Positions 13,327 through 19,789 of a stretch of 21,581 bases of DNA are shown in pieces (positions within the stretch are counted from its first letter, which is position 1; the number at the start of each line of letters is the position of its first letter). The position numbers were made by a program, and so were the translations under genes. The stretch comes from Haplomitrium mnioides (lineage: Eukaryota; Marchantiophyta; Haplomitriopsida; Calobryales): the NCBI GenBank assembly GCA_049999725.1, contig JBNGIS010019975.1, positions 46,611-68,191 of the forward strand, given 5' to 3'. Under the pieces are notes generated by a model. That model saw only the letters and a program-made list of their open reading frames with translations, did no database searches and was not told the origin of the DNA.

Positions 13327-15239
13327 CAAACCTTTACAATGTAGTGTAGAGGAACGAAGACATGTAAAGTAGGCGTTTTTGGTAGATAAGAGTAACTTAT
13401 ATAATTGCATAGTCCTCTAAACCCTTGACAATGTAGTGTAGAGGAAAGAAGATATGTAAAGTAGACTTTTTTGGTGGAAGAGAGTAACTTATATAACTTC
13501 ATAGCCCTCTAAAACCTTGGCAATGTAGTTTAGAGGAAAGATAATATGTAAAGTTGCCTTTTTAGTACATAAGACTAACCTATATAGCTTCATAGTCCTC
13601 TAAAACCTTGGCAATGTAGTGTAGAGGAAAGAAGATATGTAAAGTAGACTTTTGTGGTATATACGTGTAACTCATATAACTGCAGAGTCCTCTAAAGCCT
13701 TGGCAATATAGTTTAGAGGAAAGAAGATATGTAAAGTAGACTTCTTTTGTAGATAAGAGTAATTTATATAATTGGAGAGTCCTCTTTAACCTTGGCAATG
13801 TAGTGTAGAGGAAAGAAGATATGTAAAGTAGGCTTTTTTGGTAGAGAAGAGTAACTTATATAACTGCATAGTCCTCTTAAACCTTGGCAATGTAGTGAAG
13901 AGGAAAGAAGATATGTAAAGTAGACTTTTTTTGGTAGATAAGAGTAACTTATATAACTGTATAGTCCTGTAAAACCATGGGAATGTAGTGTAGAGGAAAA
14001 AAAATATGTAAAGTAGACGTTTTTTTAAAGATAAGAGTAAGTTATATAGCTGCATATTCCTCTAAAACCTTCGCAATGTAGTGTAGAGGAAAGAAGATAT
14101 GTAAAGTAGGCTTTTTTGGTAGATAAGAATAAGTTATATAGCTGCATAGTCTTCTATAACCTTTGCAATGTAGTGTACAGGAAAGAAGATATGTAAAGTA
14201 GACTTGTTCCGTAAATAAGAGTAACTTATATAACTGCATAGTCGTCTAAAACCTTGGCAATGTAGTGCATAGGAAGGACGACATGTAAAGTAGACTTTTT
14301 GGTAGATAAGAGTAACTTATATAGCTGCATAGTCCTCTAAAGCCTTGGCAATGTAGTGTAATGGAAAGAAGATATGTAAAGTAGACTTTTTTGGTAGATA
14401 AGAGTAACTTATATAACTGCATAGTCCTCTAAAACCTTGGCAATTTAGTGTGGAGGAAAAAAAATATGTAAAGTAGACTTTTCTGGTAGATAAGAGTAAC
14501 TTATATAACTGCATAGTCCTCTAAAACCTTGGCAATGTAGTGTAGAGGAAATAAGATATGTAAAGTAGAATTTTTTTGTAGATTTGAGTAACTCATATAA
14601 CTGGAGAGTCCTCTAAAGCCTTGGCAATGTAGTGTAGAGGAAAGAAGATCTGTAAAGTAGACTTTTTTGGTAGATAAGAGTAACTTATATAACTACATAG
14701 TCCTCTAAAACCCTGGCAATGTAGTGTAGAGGAAAGAAGATATGTGGAGTAGACTTTTTTGGTAAATAAGAGTAACTTATATAGCTGCAAAGTCGTCTTA
14801 AACCTTGGCAATGTAGTGTAGAGGAAAGAGGATATGTAAAGTAGACTTTTTTGGTAGATAAGAGTAACTTATATAACTGCATAGTCCTCTAAAACCTTGG
14901 CAATGTAGTGTAGAGGAAAGAAGATATGTGAAGTAGACGTTTTTGGTTGATAAGACTAAGTTGTATAGCTGTATAGTCCTTTAAAACCTTGGCAATGTAG
15001 TGAAGAGGAAAGAAGACTTTTTTGGTAGATATGAGTAACTTATATAACTACATAATCCTCTAAAACCTTGGCAATGTAGTGTGGAGGAAAGTAGATATGT
15101 AAATTAGGCTTTTTTGGTAGGTAAGAGAAACTTATATAACTGCATAGTCCTCTAAAACCATGACAATGTAGTGTCAAGGAAAGAAGACATATGAAGTAGA
15201 CTTTTTCGGTAGATAAGAGTAACTTGTATAACTACATAG

Positions 15240-15320
15240 TCCTCTTAAACCTATGTGAAGTAGACTTTTTCGGTAGATAAGAGTAACTTGTATAGCTACA
15301 TAGTCCTCTTAAACCTTAGC
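15240..15320. repeat. Truncated satellite monomer at the array edge
   Basis: After CCTCTTAAACCT the sequence jumps straight to ATGTGAAGTAGAC, losing about 29 bp of the normal monomer, so the unit is roughly 63 bp. The adjoining CTTTTTCGGTAGATAAGAG and TTGTATA variants occur in both neighbouring units, so a diverged unit was duplicated and truncated together. Another monomer near 15010 lacks about 13 bp (GAAGA joined directly to CTTTTTTGG). Confidence 0.7.
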
Positions 15321-15593
15321 AATGTGGTGTAGAGGAAAGAAGATATGTGAAGTAGACGTTTTTGGTGATTAAGAGTAACTTATACAACATCATAGTCCTC
15401 TAAAACCTTGGCAATGTAGTGTACAGGAAAGACGACATGTAAAGTAGACTTTTTTGGTAGATAAAAGTAACTTATATAAGTGCATAGTCCTCTAAAACCT
15501 TGGCAATGTAGTGTAGAGGAAAGAAGATATGTAAAGTAGACTTTCTTTGTAGATAAGAGTAACTTATATAACTGCATAGTCCTCTAAACCTTG

Positions 15594-16058
15594 TCATGAA
15601 GGAATACATGGCTGATGTTGCACATCATCCCTCCTTCCCATTCCAGCCAAGAGTGTAGGTTAGTCATAGGAATTCTATTAAATGTTATAGGAGTGAGTGA
15701 GAGTGTATTCAGGTTTGATGTTCTTATAGCAAAGTGAGGGCTGTTCTTGGAAATTACTTTTGTTACAAGAACATAGAGCTAGCCTAGGTTACTTGGCGCT
15801 CCTCTCCCGCTGCTACCCTAGTTCTTCTTGAATCCTTAGCTTGGAGAGTAGCGCTGTGGCAATACATACTATAGATTTGTTCCATACATTGAGCTTGGAT
15901 TCTTTAGATGCTCCCAGCACCTCATGGCATGTCGCTGGTCTACAGTAGTATACAGTAGAAAGTACACCACATTTTCTAATCTACATTACACATGCACTTT
16001 GTTCTGAAAGTCCTTTTATTCAAGAAGAATTGTTCTCGATTGCTCATATCCAGCAGTG
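15594..16058. other. Unique sequence right of the satellite; no gene seen
   Basis: The satellite ends after CCTCTAAACCTTG at 15593 and composition becomes mixed at once. I find no recognisable coding segment on either strand. Two loosely similar stretches, CTTGAATCCTTAGCTTGGAG near 15828 and CTTGGATTCTTTAG near 15894, may be an old duplication. This region could be part of a promoter or a long terminal repeat, but nothing in the window confirms that. Confidence 0.6.
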
Positions 16059-16120
16059 GTTATGTTTTCGATTCGATGCTACAGGAAGGGTTACGTTTCC
16101 GATTCGATGCTACAAGAAGG
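16059..16120. repeat. 31-bp tandem pair
   Basis: Two adjacent 31-bp units, 16059-16089 and 16090-16120, match at 28 of 31 positions around the shared core CGATTCGATGCTACA. All three differences are transitions (T/C, T/C, G/A). The pair lies in a 66-codon + strand open frame (15992-16192) that resembles nothing I know and is probably fortuitous. Confidence 0.85.
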
Positions 16121-16560
16121 ACTTTTCGGTGTGAGGCGAATGTTGCAGCAGCCTGCATGAAATTTTGTATGGTTGTTTTTGGTAGCATTTGAATATACTT
16201 ACCCTTTTCTCCTTTTTGTTTTCTTCACGATCTGGAGAAGTAGGCAGGTTTTGTATGTTTCGCGCTAGTGGGAGTTGAAGGATACAGACTTCTTGTTCTT
16301 ATGATCTTTGAATAGCAACGGACAGGAAGTTGCTGCTCATTTAAGAAAAGGAGTGCTTCGTTGCTCGCGGTGGTTTTTATCGAGCAGATTTGAGCCTCCC
16401 TCGACTCACCTTCGGTTTCTTCTTCCCAAGCACTTGTTTCCATCTTAAGCTGCATATTTTTGGTTTCTTCTTCTCACACAGGAAGCAGAGAGGTAGCTGC
16501 ACATGCATATGAAGGTTCTTGATCGATCGAGCATATATTCACGAGGATGAAGAGCTCAGT
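16121..16560. other. Intergenic sequence; nothing recognised
   Basis: There are pyrimidine-rich stretches (16200-16235, 16415-16480) and short unassigned open frames on both strands. A 76-codon minus-strand frame at 16225-16455 has no domain I recognise and no supporting context. I see no RNA gene or terminator here. Confidence 0.5.
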
Positions 16561-16579
16561 CTTCCAAAGACAACTTTAA

Positions 16580-17400
16580 TTTGTTGAGGAGGCTGCTAAA
16601 GGAGAGATTTTCGTTCAGGAGGAGCTTCAATTCAATCAGGAGGCTGCTGAAGGAGATCTGCGTTCAGGAGACTACAACAGGAGAGATTTCGCTCAAGAGG
16701 GATTTGATCGAGTGCAGCAAGTATTTCAAGAGAGAGAGAGAGATTTCGTCGACTGCAGCAGGAGAGATTTCGTCGATGCAGAAGGAGAGAGTTCCAATCA
16801 AGAGGTCTTTGATTTTTGATTGCAGCATACCCAGAAGACACATTTTCGCTGCATCGCAGAAGGAGGTCGTGAAGGCACATTTTCGCTGTAGAAGGAATTT
16901 TTGATTGTAGCAGGTCCATTTCTTTCTCTGGTTCGAGCATACTCCTGAAGATTACAGTAGCAGCAGATTTTCAAAGAAGGAGCTTGCGTTTCTGTCCTTG
17001 GAAGAAGGAGAGATTATCGTTCAGGGGTCTGATCGAGTGCAGCAAGGATGTCATGACAGATTTCGATGAACCAACGTTCTTGATTTCCATGCTGTTGTGA
17101 CGTTGACAGATTTTCGAAGGAGGCAGCGTTCTTGATTTTTCCAGAAGCAGATCGTTTGCATTCAGGAGGAAGGCAGTGTTCTTGATTTTTCCAGAAGGAG
17201 GCTGCGTTTTGGAGCCCAGCACCATCCAGAAGGAGCTCGTGAAGGAGGTCGTGTTTCCGTGAAGGAGGCTGCAGGAGATGTCCTCTCATCGTGTTTTCAT
17301 TCAGGAGGCATAAGGAGGTCGGATTTTCATTCAGAAGAAGCTTCGATTTGCTCATGAAATCGCTGAAGGAGATATCTACATTCAGGAAGAGCAAATCCAA
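16580..17400. repeat. Purine-rich degenerate minisatellite-like region
   Basis: This stretch is built of recurring short motifs: TTCAGGAG-like words after (G/A)TTTTC or CGTT, near 16614, 16663, 17018, 17160, 17299, 17330 and 17382; GAAGGAG; and GAGATTTCG. A 17-bp exact repeat, TGATCGAGTGCAGCAAG, occurs at 16705-16721 and 17030-17046. A 29-bp near-identical pair occurs at 17122-17150 and 17172-17200, a 50-bp step. (AG)7 lies at 16729-16742. Open frames on both strands (16581-16904, 16632-16940, 17014-17415) are explained by the repeats and purine bias and show no recognisable domain. Confidence 0.7.
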
Positions 17401-17424
17401 GATCAGCCAGTCCACGATCAGACA

Positions 17425-17544
17425 CTGGTGCTACGGGATGAATTTCGTGAAGCATGCTCTACACCGTTGGATCGCCTGCAGCTAATAGTCGATGCAGTAA
17501 CAGCAGAGATGGAGCTTGGAGGAAACGATGGACGTGTCTTAAAG
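17425..17544 (+). pseudogene. Hexokinase-like N-terminal fragment
   Basis: A + strand frame, open from 17314 to a TAG at 17551, contains about 40 residues that resemble the region just before the sugar-kinase core of plant hexokinases. Seen here: an EF-x-EAC-x-TP segment (17440-17466), then a Leu/Asp-Ala helix ending T-x-EM (17500-17511), then a Gly-rich stretch ending VLK (17544). From family knowledge, plant hexokinases carry an EF-x-EAC-x-TP...DAM-x-VEM segment here. No ATP-binding or sugar-binding motif follows, so this is only a fragment and encodes no enzyme. It ends about 24 bp before the peroxiredoxin-like piece on the other strand. The match is short and judged by eye; chance similarity is possible. 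Confidence 0.45.
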
Positions 17545-17567
17545 CAAGATTAGAACGAGTTTGGGAC

Positions 17568-17645
17568 CTGTTCTACAACACCCTCGTCGTTGATGTACAC
17601 CAATTGACCATCAGGAATCTTGTCACCCACAGTGACTGGCGCTAT
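17568..17645 (-). pseudogene. Type II peroxiredoxin N-terminal fragment
   Basis: On the minus strand, from 17645 down to 17568, the translation reads I-APVTVGDKIPDG, then QLVYINDEG, then VVEQ. Plant type II peroxiredoxins (thioredoxin/glutaredoxin-dependent peroxidases) begin MAP-x-x-VGD-x-(I/V)PDG followed by a similar acidic strand, so this looks like the first coding exon. The initiator would be ATA instead of ATG, a single transition. Similarity ends exactly at CAG followed by GT, which could be an old exon/intron boundary. The PGAFTPTC active-site segment is absent, so no peroxidase can be made. It is embedded in a longer minus-strand open frame (17550-17846) whose other residues I do not recognise. 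The match covers only 26 residues. Confidence 0.55.
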
Positions 17646-17820
17646 TGTTGTTGCTTTCTGATCAAGATACAAAGGAAACTGGCCCCTCCAATTTCCAACA
17701 GCAAAATCAAAAGAGACGTTAAAAGGAAAACAATTATACTCCTGGAAGCACATGTTTCCTTGTCGCAGTAATGTTTTGTTGGCTCTGTTCAACTGCTTGA
17801 ACCAATGCTTGTGCATGCAG
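17646..17820. other. Spacer between captured fragments; probable intron end
   Basis: This lies between the peroxiredoxin-like start and the dUTPase exon. It ends in a pyrimidine-leaning tract and TGCAG, a typical plant 3' splice site, directly before the dUTPase similarity. An in-frame TGA at 17798 shows it is not dUTPase coding sequence. A 28-codon minus-strand open stretch from 17820 downward (LHAQALVQAVEQSQQN at its start) is not one I recognise. Confidence 0.5.
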
Positions 17821-18088
17821 TGCGTATGATACTGTAGTCCCTGCACGCGGGAAAGCCTTAGTGCAGACCGAGCTCTCTATTGGCATTCCAACTGGCACGT
17901 ATGCGCATGTTGCCCCTCGATCAGGTTTAGCCTGGAAACACTCTATTGACGAAGGAGCAGGAGCGATCGATGCTGATTATAGGGGACCTGCCGGCATCAT
18001 TCTCTTCAATCAAGCCAACGTGGATTTCACAGTCAAACGTGGGGACAACGTCACCCAGCTCATCCTGGAATTGATAGTCACTCTTGAG
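17821..18088 (+). pseudogene. dUTPase exon fragment
   Basis: dUTPase hydrolyses dUTP to dUMP and keeps uracil out of DNA. The translation matches the cellular plant enzyme closely: VPARGKALVQTEL (17837-17875), motif 2 PRSGLAW (17915-17935), motif 3 GAGAIDADYRG with the catalytic Asp of ID (17957-17986), ILFN, and motif 4 RGDNVTQLILE (18038-18070). Motif 1 (AGYD) and the C-terminal Gly-rich motif 5 (GFGSTG) are missing. Similarity starts just after TGCAG (17816-17820) and stops at GAG|GTATGC (donor GT at 18089-18090), so the piece looks like one internal exon of a host gene with its splice sites. No flanking exons are visible, so it cannot make an active trimer subunit. It shares strand and frame with the gag domain downstream, but stops at 18125, 18221, 18290 and 18320 separate them. 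A retroelement-encoded dUTPase is the alternative; the splice-like borders argue against it. Confidence 0.88.
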
Positions 18089-18322
18089 GTATGCTTGAGG
18101 ATTCTTGCAACGGCTAGATATCCATAGCTAGAGGTCTTTATGAAGAAGTTAAAGTACCTGATTTTCAAAAATACAGACAACAGAGAAGTCACGTACTCGA
18201 TTGAAATGGTGGGCATATGTTAAGTTGCAAAACCTGTCTATCCTTGCCTATCTTTGGAGAGCTACATCTGTCTGTCCTTGCCTATCTTTTGAGAGCTCCC
18301 GTACACGATTTCAAAGGTATAA
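18089..18322. other. Stop-riddled sequence between dUTPase exon and gag
   Basis: It begins with a good plant 5' splice donor (GTATGC). In the frame of both neighbours it has stops at 18125, 18221, 18290 and 18320. It may be the remnant of the dUTPase intron, the untranslated leader of the retroelement, or a destroyed gag N-terminus. A second frame is open at 18137-18196 (beginning GLYEEVKVPDFQKYR), but I cannot assign it. Confidence 0.5.
18234..18297. repeat. 30-bp direct repeat with 4-bp spacer
   Basis: The units at 18234-18263 and 18268-18297 match at 28 of 30 positions (core CCTTGCCTATCTTT) and are separated by ACAT. The 34-bp step shifts the reading frame, so any gag extension running through here would be broken by it. 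Confidence 0.9.
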
Positions 18323-19291
18323 GAGTCCTACAAGACTCCTATTGTCACTGATCCGGTAAGTGAATTTTTCCAAATTCTGGAACAGGAGTTCCCAGTGAAG
18401 AGTTCAAAGAAAATCCTACAATTGGCTACCTTCAACCGACAAAAGGATGAGACTCTCAAAATGCTTTATCGAAGGCTTCTCAAATTGAAAGAGGATACTC
18501 AGAGCATCACTGATCTGGAAGCTGAGCACCGTTACATACGTGCCTTGGAAGGTAATCAAGACCTTCACTCTAAGGTTCTTCAACGGGTGTTCTCTGAATA
18601 TGGTGATTCTTACACACTACTGGATGTGTATAATGCTGCAGAGAGGTTGGAACTTGCCCATGCACACTATGCAGCAAGCATGGCAAGACCACAAACTCGT
18701 CACAGAAATCAGGTTCAGGTCCTAGCTCCTACAAGGTCCAATCAACAGCCAATTCGAAACAAGAATGTGCATACAGCTACTGCGCTAGTACCTTCTTGTA
18801 ATTATTGTGGTAATACAAACCACAAGGCTAATGATTTTGACATTCCTGCTGATGACCTGTCATGTAAATTTTGTGGGAAATCTAGTCACTTGGAGGCTGT
18901 CTGTTTTGCTAAATATCCAGAGCGACGACAACTACGTCGCCAGGCCTCTTCAATAGTTGCTGCTCTAGTGAAGAAGACCTCTACATCTGCAACACCCTCC
19001 AACACTAAGGGTGCTGGCCCCAGCAAGAATGCTAAGAAGAAAGAGCACCAGAAAGATCAAAAGGAAGCATTCCAAGCACAGACCACACAGGTGCAAGCTT
19101 TAACCAGTGCAGTGGAGACTTTAACCGCTCAACTTGCTAGCTTGAAGGGCAAATCTTCTCAACCAGCCAGCTCAATTCAATTTGTTGGTGGTTCCAGTGT
19201 TCTTGAGAATGCATCCCTTCCCAGATCATTCTATCAGTTGCCCTCTGATGTGCTAATTGGTGAGAGGGTTCCCATTGCAACGGATCACTGA
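18323..19291 (+). pseudogene. gag: Retroelement Gag (capsid plus nucleocapsid)
   Basis: The frame is open from 18323, after TAA at 18320, to TGA at 19289. The first ATG is well inside, so the true start lies upstream or has been lost. The first 120 or so residues have the retrotransposon Gag capsid pattern: FF-x-LE-x-EFPV (about 18365-18394), a long amphipathic helical region with LATFNRQKDETL, and DSYTLLDVYN. A basic linker leads to two CCHC zinc knuckles. The first (18797-18838) is CX2CX4HX4 followed by Phe where the last Cys should be, so it has lost a zinc ligand. The second (18863-18904) is intact, CKFCGKSSHLEAVC. A basic, Lys-rich stretch and a short heptad-like helix (about 19094-19144) follow. 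Gag packages element RNA into cytoplasmic particles. Same frame as the protease downstream. Confidence 0.85.
18797..18904 (+). other. Two CCHC zinc knuckles, the first defective
   Basis: Knuckle 1 reads CNYCGNTNHKANDF: spacing is right, but the fourth ligand is Phe (TTT at 18836-18838), one base from a TGT Cys codon. Knuckle 2 reads CKFCGKSSHLEAVC and is complete. In nucleocapsid proteins such knuckles bind element RNA for packaging. Confidence 0.85.
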
Positions 19292-19789
19292 ACAGAGCTT
19301 TCTACTTCATTTTGTCCTTTATATTTTGCTTACCAAGAGGCTAGTGTAGCCACACGAGGAGCTACCAAGAGGCAAGTGGTTTAGGCTGATGGTTTGGCTT
19401 CTGGTCCTACACCTACAATACAACAAAGAGGTGCTCAGGTTGTATTACCTCAATCTTTCAGGCCACTTACTCCCACTACAGAGGCTTCATTTTTGGCAAG
19501 AGGAGACACAATTGGCGCCTCTACACCTACAGTGCATCAAGGAGGAGAGCCAGATCAGCAGTTGCAAGAGACAGTCAGTCCTTTGGCAAAGTATCCTACT
19601 TCAGATCTAGCACATAGGGTTCTTACAACACCCCTGTTCAGTTGTCAGGATTTGAATTTGCATATTATAGATGTCATTAAATTTCTTGAAAGCAATCTGA
19701 TATCAACTTCTAGTCCATCTGTAGTCCCTGTGACAGTTGTTATGGAAGCTGGAACTCCTGTAGTGAGCCAGCCTTCCACTTGGTCATAG
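19292..19789 (+). pseudogene. Gag-protease linker with in-frame stops
   Basis: This continues the gag frame between TGA 19289 and TAG 19787, with another TAG at 19382. The translation is rich in Pro, Thr, Ser and Gln (for example TPTIQQRGAQ and STPTVHQGGEP, which may be an internal duplication). It has no catalytic motif. An 11-bp direct repeat, TACCAAGAGGC, occurs at 19331 and 19363. Since Gag and protease share this frame and no frameshift intervenes, the segment was probably a polyprotein spacer. Confidence 0.7.

Larger units (their letters stand above)
1..15593. repeat. 92-bp tandem satellite array (about 170 monomers)
   Basis: The whole segment is a head-to-tail array of a 92-bp monomer, all in one orientation. 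Landmarks in order within a monomer are CCTTGGCAATGTAGTGTAGA, then a purine-rich GAAAGAAGATATG, then GACTTTTTTGGTAGATAAGA, then AACTTATATAACTGCATAGT. My count of the consensus gives 30 G/C of 92 (about 33%) and no CpG. Variant monomers carry TACGTA for TATGTA, or a TTGAATTTTTTGAT core with a GATGAGAGTAACC flank. Since 92 is not a multiple of three, minus-strand frames shift at every monomer, which gives recurring 60-72 codon open frames; these are not genes. The array runs off the left edge and stops abruptly at 15593. A centromeric or pericentromeric role is possible but not shown. Confidence 0.98.

Noticed and set aside
1-15577. Dozens of minus-strand open frames of 60-166 codons with similar proteins (MQLYKLLLSTKKVYFTY and so on)
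   Set aside because: They recur with the 92-bp satellite and cycle through its three frames. Their length is set by one stop per three-monomer cycle, and the longest (3285-3785) arises from indels. There is no separate coding signal.
1-15593. CRISPR array
   Set aside because: The repeats are contiguous 92-bp monomers without unique spacers, the monomers vary throughout, and the context is eukaryotic.
15992-16192. 66-codon + strand open frame
   Set aside because: It spans the 31-bp tandem pair and has no recognisable domain or supporting neighbour.
17014-17415. 133-codon minus-strand open frame
   Set aside because: It lies in the purine-rich repeat region, its residues reflect the repeats, and it overlaps other open frames equally lacking in protein character.
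17454-17771. 105-codon + strand open frame
   Set aside because: It runs antisense to the better-supported peroxiredoxin-like segment and out of frame with the hexokinase-like segment.
15594-17800. 5' LTR and primer-binding site of the retroelement
   Set aside because: No second LTR copy is in the window for comparison, and no TGG-starting stretch before gag convincingly matches a tRNA 3' end.
18137-18196. Short frame with KVPDF-x-x-Y resembling the N-terminus of mitochondrial Rieske proteins of animals and fungi
   Set aside because: The match is under 20 residues, plant Rieske proteins do not, as far as I recall, have this segment, and no Rieske cluster motif follows.
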